A stretch of 64,000 bases of DNA from Chrysogorgia sp. JL179-B06 (Eukaryota > Cnidaria > Anthozoa > Scleralcyonacea > Chrysogorgiidae): the NCBI GenBank assembly GCA_035772405.1, contig JAYKKM010000428.1, positions 7,369,501 through 7,433,500 of the forward strand. Reading direction: 5' to 3'. A program made the translations under genes and the position numbers. The notes under the pieces are model-generated. The model was not told where the DNA came from. It ran no database searches and worked only from the letters and a program-made list of their open reading frames with translations. This document shows, piece by piece, positions 22,346-29,756 of this stretch (positions are counted from its first letter, which is position 1; each line of letters starts with the position of its first letter).

Positions 22346-22681
22346 TCAAGAATCAAATGTGTCTAACGCTGGACGACAAGTTCTACGATTTTCTGACACA
22401 CTAGCTGGTGCAGTACTCACAGGTTCTTTTTCACTGCTAATTGTGTACCATAGCGAAGCACCAGCAATGATTACACCAAGTGTTCCAACAATGTAACCAT
22501 AGCTCCACTCACCACCCTGTTCTTCGTTGACTATCATTTCACGCATTTTCTTTTCTTTAGCAGCTTTCGATATCTCAGCCAACTTTTTACCAGCAGCGAC
22601 ACGCTTTGGGTCCTTCACCTTAACACTTTTCACATCAGCCGTAATCTTAGCGTCAACAGCCGTCTGTGAGTCCTCGACCAT
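22346..22681 (-). CDS. Basic single-pass membrane protein
   Basis: 111 residues. The N-terminal half is lysine-rich (KVKDPKRVAAGKKLAEISK and KAAKEKKMRE, about 20-47). The centre has one membrane segment (about 62-80, GYIVGTLGVIIAGASLWYT), and the C-terminal tail is short and polar. The DPKRVAAGKKLAE word resembles basic motifs I associate with other cnidarian Polinton membrane proteins, but this is recollection and not proof. The basic side could contact DNA and the anchor a membrane. It is the first gene of the leftward block and shares the 132-bp divergent promoter region with the zinc-finger gene at 22,814. Confidence 0.78.
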   Translation of the reverse strand: MVEDSQTAVDAKITADVKSVKVKDPKRVAAGKKLAEISKAAKEKKMREMIVNEEQGGEWSYGYIVGTLGVIIAGASLWYTISSEKEPVSTAPASVSENRRTCRPALDTFDS

Positions 22682-22813
22682 CTAATACACTATCACGTGT
22701 TATCTTACTCACAGTTGACCTCACAGGTATCTCACAGTTGACCTCACAAGTATCTCACAGTTCCAGACCAAAACGCACTAAAAAATTAGGATTTTTTCTG
22801 GGGGTATAACATA
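22682..22813. promoter_or_regulatory. Divergent promoter region with 23-bp direct repeats
   Basis: 132 bp between two divergent genes. CTCACAGTTGACCTCACA followed by (G/A)GTAT is repeated at 22,708-22,730 and 22,731-22,753, with a partial third copy from 22,754. An E-box-like CACGTG lies at about 22,695. GGGTATAAC lies 6 bp before the rightward ATG. The repeats are good candidates for a regulator-binding site; the binding factor is unknown. Confidence 0.6.
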
Positions 22814-23548
22814 ATGACTCAAGCCCGAGAAATCAGCGAAGAAGATATTGCCAACATGTTGAGAACAGCCTTTATCAGTGTGCCCACCCTACAAGACGCC
22901 TCTGGACCTATCGTCTTAAACGAGTACTTCTCAACATACACAATGTTCGACCCCGACCCTGAAGGACCACCAAAACGGCTTGGCTCTCAGATCCGCCATA
23001 CGAGGTATCTTCTCGACGCTTGGATCGATCTTCGAGAAGACAGAGCCAACGAGCTCGCTGGTGTGTTAGCTAGCATAATCCCTGTGTGGTGTTACTCATC
23101 ATTCAAGTACCTTATGTTAGCGAGTGACGTCTACTTGAACGACCCTAGTGGGTCCACAGCCACGTTACTCGGTAATTTCCTTCAAGTGTTCTTAGCGACC
23201 CTTCTATGGAAACCATGCCCAACCAAAGCCAAAGCGTGGCTAGAGCTCGCCGCAAACCGCGACGTTCACGTTTGCAAGGTGGGGTGTAACGAGATACTAG
23301 GTGTGGGTGATATCAGGGACCACGTACTCTCGCCCGCCCACAGACACTTCGCGAGAGACGAAAACGTGTACACCTGTCACCCATGCGGTGTGGTTACCAA
23401 CGACCCACTGTATCGCTTGAGACATGAGAGCTCGAAGACTCATCTTGAAAACTTAGAGCTTCAGCGGATATTTAACAACGAACAACAGTTGCCGCAAGAG
23501 GGGAGAGCGTTTCTCTGGAGGTATAGTAATCATGAAGAAAATCGGTAA
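22814..23548 (+). CDS. Zinc-finger protein with two matrin/U1-like fingers
   Basis: 244 residues. The N-terminal two thirds is an acidic to neutral helical region with no recognised domain. The C-terminal third has two fingers of the long-spaced C2H2 kind: CKVGC...H....H at about 153-176 (C-x3-C, histidines near 169 and 175) and CHPCG...H.....H at about 188-211. Long cysteine-to-histidine spacing with five residues between the histidines is like matrin/U1-type fingers that bind RNA or DNA. It overlaps the following thymidine kinase gene by 17 bp, so the two are probably co-expressed. Expression probably starts from GGGTATAAC just before the ATG. It is not part of the Polinton core set and I do not recognise the family. 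Confidence 0.78.
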   Translation: MTQAREISEEDIANMLRTAFISVPTLQDASGPIVLNEYFSTYTMFDPDPEGPPKRLGSQIRHTRYLLDAWIDLREDRANELAGVLASIIPVWCYSSFKYLMLASDVYLNDPSGSTATLLGNFLQVFLATLLWKPCPTKAKAWLELAANRDVHVCKVGCNEILGVGDIRDHVLSPAHRHFARDENVYTCHPCGVVTNDPLYRLRHESSKTHLENLELQRIFNNEQQLPQEGRAFLWRYSNHEENR

Positions 23549-24101
23549 ACTAGAAATCGTGATTGGTCCCATGTTTGCAGGAAAAACAACAGAGACTCTT
23601 CGTAGGTTAATCATGTTAAGTAAATCAGGGCTCAAAGTCCTCTACATGAACAACACAGGTGACACCAGACGAACTGACCACACGTTCTCCACACATCGTC
23701 AGACCATTGTTGTTGGGTCAGACAGTTTACCTGCGAAGTTAATCACCAACCTTCCGAGTTCTTCCGAGATAGCTGATTACGACGTCATTGGCATTGATGA
23801 AGGCCATTGGTACTCTGATCTGTCAGTTATTCGCGAATACGTTAAAGCTGGCATTCACGTCATTATTTGTGGTCTCATAACAACAGAGCATTTAAAAAGA
23901 CTTGGTGAGCTCGACACACTGTTCTCAGTGGCAGACGACATCACATTTCTAAAAGCGTACTGTGCTGTTTGTCGCGACACTTACGGAACAACCGTTGAAG
24001 CACCATTCAATTGGAGATACAACCCAGGACCATCATTCGTTGGTGGTGCTGAGCAATATCGCGCAGTGTGCAGACGTCATCATCCTTCCACACAAAATTA
24101 G
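23532..24101 (+). CDS. TK: Type II (TK1-like) thymidine kinase
   Basis: 189 residues, the full length of compact viral and bacterial TK1-type enzymes. The enzyme phosphorylates thymidine with ATP and supplies dTMP for DNA synthesis. Visible motifs are the P-loop GPMFAGKTT (12-20), the DEGH box with catalytic glutamate (D89-E90), and a structural zinc site CAVC (144-147) with C180 and H183. The nucleoside-binding lasso spans FVGGAEQYRAVCRRH (169-183). All expected catalytic residues are present, so activity is plausible. The ATG lies inside the end of the preceding zinc-finger gene and is preceded by AGGTATAG. A possible AATAAA poly(A) signal lies at 24,206-24,211. It is unusual cargo for a Polinton and probably helps replication in non-dividing cells, as in large DNA viruses (inference). 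Confidence 0.95.
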   Translation: MKKIGKLEIVIGPMFAGKTTETLRRLIMLSKSGLKVLYMNNTGDTRRTDHTFSTHRQTIVVGSDSLPAKLITNLPSSSEIADYDVIGIDEGHWYSDLSVIREYVKAGIHVIICGLITTEHLKRLGELDTLFSVADDITFLKAYCAVCRDTYGTTVEAPFNWRYNPGPSFVGGAEQYRAVCRRHHPSTQN

Positions 24102-24338
24102 GGGTGTTTTCAATACATCCCACTTTTTTAAATTTAGACATTGGTCACATGAAGCGTCCAATGTCATAGAAACATTTTTTCACACAGTGGTCAGAAGGTT
24201 TGTGAAATAAATAGAGAAAGTTTTGCAGATATTTTTTTACCAAGTTAAAAACGTCTTTAGAGAATGCTAGAGCAGTTGTCACTTCAGACGTCGTCTCAAC
24301 AACTAGAGCGAGTGCTAATTCGACTTATTACTCACTGT
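24102..24338. other. Convergent intergenic region with AATAAA
   Basis: This separates the convergent thymidine kinase and Bro-N nuclease genes. AATAAA at 24,206-24,211 could serve the rightward gene. No other feature is seen. Confidence 0.5.
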
Positions 24339-25106
24339 CTAAAAAGTCTCTTTACAATAGCGTCTCTCATGGTTACTCAACGCTGATTTATTTTTAAATT
24401 TACGAAGGCAGTGAGAGCACTGAAACCCAACGTCAAAGAGATATTTTATTATCGTAGTAATAGCGTCGTCGTACGAGTCGCACAAGAGTGTTAGATAACC
24501 AGCGGATTTGTATCTGAGCAACAGAGACTCCTGCTCTTTGGATGTCTTGCCTGTGCCACCTGGATTCTTGAACTCAATCACGAGTCCGCTGTGCTGTCGG
24601 TTTGCATTGGCAATAATCAAGTCAGGCGTTCCACGTTGGTAACCTTTTTTCCACGAATTTATTCTTTTACTCGAAGTGTCTTGATTTTCACCACAAGCAG
24701 CTATCAAAATAGCTTCTGGATAATATTTCCTAAGAAAACCAACAACTTTCGTATGAAGGTCGAACTCGGTGATCATTTTAAATTGATTGTGTTTGAGACC
24801 AACGTCAGCTAAACTTTTTCTAACGCTTGGTAAGACCTCTGAGTGCACCCACCTTCCGAAGTGTTTCGCACGCTCCAATTTACTTGAGAACGTTAGTGAG
24901 TAGACCCCAAGTTCGTTGATAAACGAGGCCTGCTCTATCTTCATTTTACAATCAGGTTCGACGTGGTCATTGACTGCATCTTTTGGTCGAGCGTAACCTA
25001 GAGCGCTCGCGACTTCTCCTGCTTTGAACCATATTTCACCGTTGTCCATGACTGTCGTGATTTGGTGACCATCGAAATCGAATAATCGAGGTATTGCGGA
25101 GGTCAT
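24339..25106 (-). CDS. Bro-N / PD-(D/E)XK nuclease / zinc-finger fusion protein
   Basis: 255 residues from the ATG at 25,106 (a longer reading would need GTG at 25,124). Three modules are visible. Residues 5-100 are a Bro-N (BRO family) DNA-binding domain, with WFKAGEVASALGYARPKDAV, a FINELGVYSL strand and a HFGRWVHSEVLPSVRK helix. Residues 115-222 form a restriction-like nuclease core of VRR-NUC type with GTPDLII (D162), IEFK (E178, K180) and SKEQ (Q192), all catalytic residues present. Residues 228-251 are a C2HC finger (C230, C233, H246, C251). BRO proteins are typical of large insect and algal DNA viruses and phages. The fusion suggests a DNA-targeted endonuclease acting in replication, recombination or host-DNA attack. 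TATATAG lies 5 bp before the ATG. Confidence 0.88.
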   Translation of the reverse strand: MTSAIPRLFDFDGHQITTVMDNGEIWFKAGEVASALGYARPKDAVNDHVEPDCKMKIEQASFINELGVYSLTFSSKLERAKHFGRWVHSEVLPSVRKSLADVGLKHNQFKMITEFDLHTKVVGFLRKYYPEAILIAACGENQDTSSKRINSWKKGYQRGTPDLIIANANRQHSGLVIEFKNPGGTGKTSKEQESLLLRYKSAGYLTLLCDSYDDAITTIIKYLFDVGFQCSHCLRKFKNKSALSNHERRYCKETF

Positions 25107-25133
25107 CACTATATAGTCCCCCACGAAAAAAAA

Positions 25134-25274
25134 CTACTCGACATAGGTACCACGCCTTTTATAGATCTGGTTTGTTGTGTACCAATGCAGCAAATACGTT
25201 TTATTAGTCTTCAGTTTTCTACGTCGTCTGAAAAAGTTTCTAATGTTACGAGCCAGTTTTCTAAGCCAACCCAT
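25134..25274 (-). CDS. 46-residue arginine-rich basic peptide
   Basis: A short frame from ATG at 25,274 to TAG at 25,134-25,136. The N-terminal 20 residues form a potential cationic amphipathic helix (MGWLRKLARNIRNFFRRRRK), followed by KLKTNKTYLLHWYTTNQIYK and a short end. It starts 8 bp after the stop of the 69-residue gene, on the same strand, and fills an otherwise empty 158-bp gap. GTTATGTA directly precedes the ATG as at other genes of the element. Such a peptide could bind DNA like a core protein or disturb membranes; neither is shown. Very short length keeps confidence moderate. Confidence 0.6.
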   Translation of the reverse strand: MGWLRKLARNIRNFFRRRRKLKTNKTYLLHWYTTNQIYKRRGTYVE

Positions 25275-25282
25275 TACATAAC

Positions 25283-25492
25283 TTAGGTCACGTCTCCCAC
25301 CACCCCCACAGTGTCTAACTCTGCAGGTAACATAATAGGTTTGCCGTAAGTCTTTTTAGACCTCATACCAATCTCAGCGTGGAGCTCGAGAGTAACGTCA
25401 CCGCGACCAAATGATCCACCAGCTTTGAACATGTGATCAGTCGTCTTATTTATTTTATATATTTCGTGAGTTCTCGAAATACATGCTCCCAT
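25283..25492 (-). CDS. Small predicted N-acylated protein (69 residues)
   Basis: The product begins MGACISR, a good N-myristoylation signal (Gly2, Ser6) with a neighbouring cysteine (Cys4) suited to palmitoylation, so dual acylation and membrane targeting are likely. The rest is soluble and has no recognised domain; it includes KAGGSFGRGD and a GKPIMLPAELD stretch. Its ATG follows the stop codon of the fibre-candidate gene without a gap (TAAATG), so the two are translationally or transcriptionally linked. Myristoylated small proteins are frequent in capsid or membrane-fusion complexes of DNA viruses. The role here is inferred only from the acylation signal and the neighbours. Confidence 0.75.
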   Translation of the reverse strand: MGACISRTHEIYKINKTTDHMFKAGGSFGRGDVTLELHAEIGMRSKKTYGKPIMLPAELDTVGVVGDVT

Positions 25493-26443
25493 TTACTTTA
25501 CACCATATTCCTTCATCATTTCTCCACCCATGATTATGATGTCTCGGTTCGTCATGTAGCCACTCACAATTTTCACACCGTAGAATTCTATCAACGATGG
25601 GTACGCATAAGGTGCGAGTGGTATTCTTGGTCGATGTATTCCAAAAATCGTTCCATAGGGTGTGCCTATCTTTTTCATATTCGCTACGAAGTCTGAATCG
25701 GTTGACTTAACGTTGTTGACTCTGACGTGTGAATTGTTCATTTGCCAGTGTATCGATATCATATGCATTTTACTTATGTCAATAATACTCGGAATAGTGC
25801 ATACGCTCTCCATCGCTGGGATGCTACCACCATACGCGAGTCCATTAGTCATACCAGTCTTGTACCCTATGAACTTATCCCACTGACCGTCGTCGTTTGA
25901 TATAATTGTCTCCCAATTTGATCCAGCGGTGCGAGCAGGTAACCTCACCACAACAAAAATGGAAAGATCACACCATTGCATACTGGGGCAATTAAAATGG
26001 AGACCTGACTCAAGTGGGATTGGTGTTAACACAGGTGATAGAAAACTTTGACTCACACTGTTAATGCCGACAATAGGGCCATAAGCTAGGTTGTTTTGCA
26101 CTAATTTACTTGTTCCACCAATGGTTTTCACTTTGTTTGAACCATTGGTGTGAAATTCCACGTTTTTCAAGGCGTGTGTGCTAACGTTGAAGTCGAGCAC
26201 AACATTGTAGGACTGACTCTTGAGGTAGCCTGACAGCAATTGCTCTAGAGTTCTTTTATTGGTAGCATCTGAGTCATCGACTGGGTCTGCTACGTTTTTT
26301 ATTGCTGAGCCTTGCATGTCTATTATTCCAAACATCCTTCCACCAGTCGCGCTTAATTTGGGATCTTCGTCTAGATGCCTTTTCGTTCTCTTTAGTATTT
26401 TATCGTGAGGGTCGTCAGACTCATACCCATAGTTTAGACTCAT
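25493..26443 (-). CDS. Candidate capsid fibre / receptor-binding protein
   Basis: 316 residues. Near the N terminus is IKNVADPVDDSDATNKRTLE (about 48-67), the N-V-DP-x-DATNK pattern commonly seen at the shaft-head junction of tail fibres and spike proteins of phages and other viruses. The following region is beta-rich and ends in a domain of about 180 residues with alternating strands (for example LSIFVVVRLPAR, MISIHWQMNNSHVRVNN, LIEFYGVKIVSGY), which looks like a concanavalin-like jelly roll used for glycan or receptor binding. The gene lies between a 490-residue membrane protein and a predicted acylated protein, near the penton gene. A receptor-binding role is an inference from the motif and fold-like pattern. 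Confidence 0.72.
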   Translation of the reverse strand: MSLNYGYESDDPHDKILKRTKRHLDEDPKLSATGGRMFGIIDMQGSAIKNVADPVDDSDATNKRTLEQLLSGYLKSQSYNVVLDFNVSTHALKNVEFHTNGSNKVKTIGGTSKLVQNNLAYGPIVGINSVSQSFLSPVLTPIPLESGLHFNCPSMQWCDLSIFVVVRLPARTAGSNWETIISNDDGQWDKFIGYKTGMTNGLAYGGSIPAMESVCTIPSIIDISKMHMISIHWQMNNSHVRVNNVKSTDSDFVANMKKIGTPYGTIFGIHRPRIPLAPYAYPSLIEFYGVKIVSGYMTNRDIIIMGGEMMKEYGVK

Positions 26444-26445
26444 TA

Positions 26446-27918
26446 CTACTTCAAGGTGTATTTGGTTAGTAGATAGCCAGAGACTGCTGAGAACCCTAAG
26501 ATTATCGCTAGCGTTGTCGTGTCTGACTCGCTTGTGGTGGTGGCCACTGTTTTTTTCACAGGAAGTGGTGCCACATTTTCTTGGTAAACTTTTTTAGCCA
26601 CCACGTTTTCTTGGTGAACTTTTTTAGCCGCGAGACTCGCTGGCGTTACTAAGTTAGTCACCACATTTTCTTGGTGGACTTTTTTAGCCACAGTTGTTGG
26701 TGTTGTTGCATTCAAACGAGTGTTCACTCCAAATCTCATGGACTCTGTGGCAATCTTTAATAAGTTGTTGTACCCAGCGATTTTATTCTTGAGTATCACC
26801 ACGTTACTTGGCATTAACCATGTACTTGGCGACACTGCGAGATTTTGGACAACGTTGGTGTCTCTAATCGATTTATTCATGTTGAGAATCCATGTCGATA
26901 CGTCGTAGTTGATAACACTGTCAGCGAACAACTTGCGGAATTCTTGTTGGGTTTCTAGACTTCCTGCAGAGCCACCAACGACTGATACACGTGTTCTCGC
27001 TTGCGCACCAAGTGTGGAGTACACAAAGGACTCTATGCTCTGATTTAGATATTGCAACCCAATGTTGGTAAAACCATCTGACAATCGCGCGACGTATCGT
27101 TTGTAATCATTCTGAACGTCGTTGAGTGTGAAGACTCTGGATTCGCCTAAAGTGCCATCGCTCAGGACTTTATTCTGGTAGTAATGTTTTCTAGGGATTT
27201 TGGAAATCTTACCATACAATTCGGAAGCGTTAAATTCTCTACTTATTGATTTCATGGTCTCACCACCTTCCATTCTTCTGAGAAGTCTTCTAATGGTGAA
27301 GTACAAATGAAACCTCATCACACTTGTGACCACAGGGTGAACTTCTTGTGACACTAATAAATGTTGCAGTGACACCCCACAACAGAAACTTGCACAATAC
27401 GTCGCAAACACAATGCGGTAGTAAGACTCGCTGTCATCCCACTCTGATTTTGTCTTTGATGTGGTGACTCGCAAGACTGGTAGCTTTGACATGAAGTAGC
27501 TACTCTGGTTAACAAAAACTTTGAAGTTGTTCACTGGATAATTTAACACGTTTTCCGTTGGGTAACCATCCCAAAGCCCCCAGTGGTTCTTGCGACCTTT
27601 TGGCAATGGTTGGATAGCCCCACCACCTTGCCATATTATTGGGAACTTACTATTGTGTAGCCACTTCTGCATGTTTTTATCATTTTTGAAGGTTGTGCTG
27701 GTTATGTCCGTGCTGAGGATGTCGTTGTTTCTGAAATATATGTCGACACTCGTGATTTTACCATCTTGCGAAATATTTGGATAGAACTCGAATTTGCTTA
27801 AAGTAGCGTGGGGGTACTTTTTGATGAGGTCTGCCTTTGCGTTGTGTGTAGCCTTCGATATGTTAGCCATCGCACGTTTGTAGTACTTTCCATAGTACTC
27901 ACGAAGGGCTTTCTGCAT
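26446..27918 (-). CDS. 490-residue protein with C-terminal membrane anchor
   Basis: No family is recognised. Residues 1-400 look globular, with a tryptophan-rich section (WQGGG..HWGLWDGYP, 96-120), a cysteine cluster (YCASFCCG, 174-181) and basic helices (IRRLLRRMEGG, 209-219). Residues 411-449 carry a repeated nine- to ten-residue word, AKKVHQENVV, three times (from 411, 431 and 441, the last with Y for H). A likely membrane segment spans 469-486. The start at 27,918 is only 12 bp from the divergent penton gene, and the stop is 2 bp before the fibre-candidate ATG. Genomic position suggests a virion component. It does not match the adenovirus-type protease by any motif I can see. Confidence 0.82.
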   Translation of the reverse strand: MQKALREYYGKYYKRAMANISKATHNAKADLIKKYPHATLSKFEFYPNISQDGKITSVDIYFRNNDILSTDITSTTFKNDKNMQKWLHNSKFPIIWQGGGAIQPLPKGRKNHWGLWDGYPTENVLNYPVNNFKVFVNQSSYFMSKLPVLRVTTSKTKSEWDDSESYYRIVFATYCASFCCGVSLQHLLVSQEVHPVVTSVMRFHLYFTIRRLLRRMEGGETMKSISREFNASELYGKISKIPRKHYYQNKVLSDGTLGESRVFTLNDVQNDYKRYVARLSDGFTNIGLQYLNQSIESFVYSTLGAQARTRVSVVGGSAGSLETQQEFRKLFADSVINYDVSTWILNMNKSIRDTNVVQNLAVSPSTWLMPSNVVILKNKIAGYNNLLKIATESMRFGVNTRLNATTPTTVAKKVHQENVVTNLVTPASLAAKKVHQENVVAKKVYQENVAPLPVKKTVATTTSESDTTTLAIILGFSAVSGYLLTKYTLK

Positions 27919-27930
27919 ATAATATACTGT
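27919..27930. promoter_or_regulatory. 12-bp divergent intergenic spacer
   Basis: Only ATAATATACTGT separates the ATG of the leftward 490-residue gene from the first ATG of the rightward penton gene. Any promoter must overlap coding sequence or be this AT-rich core. It contains TATA-like words readable on both strands. Confidence 0.6.
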
Positions 27931-28641
27931 ATGTTATACATGACGCGAAAGTTGACAGTACTCATTGAAGGTGCGGAAAAAGTTGTGTCCTTTGACAACG
28001 CGATGATGGTCATACACGATAACCCGTACATTGTGGTCAAGACAGCCACTGTGTTTTGGGACTATCATAACACAACAAACGACGACAGCATTCAGGTCTT
28101 CACGCTGGATAACTCTAGGGTTGGCTCTTTTAAAAAGATTAAAGTGGGTGAAGGGTACTTTAGCTTCGACGCATTGGTCAAAGTCTTGAAACACGAGTCT
28201 AGCGAGCTTAAGGTGGATCTTGAGATAGAGAAACTAGTGCCCACAGGCAAATGTAGGGTCAAGGTTAGTAGTTCAGCTGTGTTAGACACCCTTGGGCCTC
28301 TACTTGGTTTCGCGAAGGGTGAGGTGATTCAGAATGACTCACAGTGGCACACTAGCCCGAACGAGGTCGACATGTATAGAGGTCTGAAGTACATAGAAGT
28401 TTCGTGTGACATTGTTGAGACGGATAGTAACGTGGGTATTGATGGGAAGCGTAGCGATGTGATCACAACGTTGCCAATACCTACCGAACAGTCATTGAAA
28501 GGGTCAGTGCAACGCCATGTAGACATTGAGTCAAAGGTGGGCATTAAAAAAGGTGTTTACTCAAGTATGACGTTTCGCGTCAAACCAAATAACGACGATC
28601 TCAAAATTGGCGCGGTGTTATTGGAACTGTATATTGTGTGA
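27931..28641 (+). CDS. Penton-like minor capsid protein
   Basis: 236 residues from ATG at 27,931 (or 233 from 27,940; an upstream in-frame extension to 27,808 overlaps the divergent gene and is unlikely). The sequence is beta-rich with the layout of Polinton minor capsid (penton) proteins: an N-terminal segment ending LGPLLGF (about 131-137), YRGLKYIEVSCDIV (about 158-171), RSDVITTLPIP (about 184-194), and a C-terminal strand pair KGVYSSMTFRVKPN and LELYIV. In this family the protein forms a single jelly-roll pentamer at the capsid vertices. The stop overlaps nothing and is followed 5 bp later by the integrase ATG. The assignment rests on pattern and position, not on a catalytic motif. Confidence 0.85.
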   Translation: MLYMTRKLTVLIEGAEKVVSFDNAMMVIHDNPYIVVKTATVFWDYHNTTNDDSIQVFTLDNSRVGSFKKIKVGEGYFSFDALVKVLKHESSELKVDLEIEKLVPTGKCRVKVSSSAVLDTLGPLLGFAKGEVIQNDSQWHTSPNEVDMYRGLKYIEVSCDIVETDSNVGIDGKRSDVITTLPIPTEQSLKGSVQRHVDIESKVGIKKGVYSSMTFRVKPNNDDLKIGAVLLELYIV

Positions 28642-28646
28642 ATTAT

Positions 28647-29750
28647 ATGGAACTCGGTGTGGAAACAGAACAAGGGTTGAGAGACATCTATTATAATCCT
28701 AAGACAGGGTACAGTGGCGCAGAGAGGTTGTATCAAAGTGCGTTGGGAGACGGATTGAAAGTAACTAGAAAAACAGTGAAAGAATGGTTGACAGCGCAGG
28801 ACACTTACACTAGGTACAAACCCATTGTGAGAAGACATAAGTTCCGTGCTACCTTTGTTGGGTTTCTTGGTGAAGAGCTCCAAATGGACTTAGTGGACAT
28901 GAGTAAGTACTCAAAACAGAATGGAGGGTATTATTGGATATTGACAGGCATTGAAATATTGAGTAGATACGCTTTTGGTATTGCAGTTTATAGAAAAGAC
29001 ACTAAGAACATGACTAAGGCTGTTGGAGAGCTATTGAGTGACTTTAAAGATCGGTTTGGAACCACACCTAAGTTAGCGCAATTTGATGATGGACTTGAGT
29101 TCTACAACGTTGGTGTGAAAAGTTTGCTGAAAAAACATGGCGTTGAATATTTCAGCACTAAGAGCGATAAAAAGGCTGCTGTTGTTGAGCGTTTTAATAG
29201 AAGTCTGAAGAGCGTTATGTGGAAGTATTTTTATACCCGTGGAACGTATAAATGGATTGACGTTCTTGACCAGTTTGTGAGCAATTATAATAGCAATGTG
29301 AATCGCAGCATTATGATGAAGCCAAAGGATGTCAATAAGTCGAATGAGGGTGAAGTGTGGACCACTTTGTTTGGTCACCAATTTGCAGACAATCCATTGC
29401 CAAAGTTTAGAGTTGGTCAATCGGTGAGAATTAGTAAATACAAGAGTGTGTTCACAAAGGGCTATGAAGCCAACTTCACTGAGGAGCTGTTTAAAGTGGT
29501 AAAGGTTATTCGTGGTGATCCGAATGTGTATGAAATTGAGGACATAAGTGGTGAACAGATTATTGGTAAATTTTATGAACAGGAATTATCGCTAGTCAAT
29601 AAGAAACCTGGTGATGATGTGTACAGAGTTGAAAAGGTGTTGAAAAGAAAGAAAGTCAGAGGGAAGAAGATGGCGCTGGTTAAATGGTTGGGTTATGAGA
29701 GCAAACATAATTCGTGGATACCAGAAAGCGACATTCAAAACGTGAGCTAG
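28647..29750 (+). CDS. INT: Retrovirus-type integrase with chromodomain
   Basis: 367 residues from the ATG at 28,647 (three codons upstream is only GTG). It inserts the linear element into host DNA and generates 6-bp duplications. The N-terminal helical part has the WLTAQDTYTRYK linker (about 47-58). The catalytic core has QMDLVD (D81), FDDGLEF (D147) and VVERFNRS (E181), a complete D,D,E triad. A C-terminal chromodomain spans about 323-363 (YRVEKVLKRK, then LVKWLGYESKHNSWIPESDI) with the expected aromatic residues, and may target methylated histone tails. It follows the penton gene by 5 bp. A relic of its last 16 codons is found again at 30,709-30,759, showing that its 3' end took part in a tandem duplication. 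Confidence 0.96.
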   Translation: MELGVETEQGLRDIYYNPKTGYSGAERLYQSALGDGLKVTRKTVKEWLTAQDTYTRYKPIVRRHKFRATFVGFLGEELQMDLVDMSKYSKQNGGYYWILTGIEILSRYAFGIAVYRKDTKNMTKAVGELLSDFKDRFGTTPKLAQFDDGLEFYNVGVKSLLKKHGVEYFSTKSDKKAAVVERFNRSLKSVMWKYFYTRGTYKWIDVLDQFVSNYNSNVNRSIMMKPKDVNKSNEGEVWTTLFGHQFADNPLPKFRVGQSVRISKYKSVFTKGYEANFTEELFKVVKVIRGDPNVYEIEDISGEQIIGKFYEQELSLVNKKPGDDVYRVEKVLKRKKVRGKKMALVKWLGYESKHNSWIPESDIQNVS

Positions 29751-29756
29751 TGTAAT

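Noticed and set aside
27808..27930. N-terminal extension of the penton frame
   Set aside because: It overlaps the start of the divergent 490-residue gene and has cysteine-rich, non-conserved-looking sequence; ATGs at 27,931 or 27,940 are better placed.
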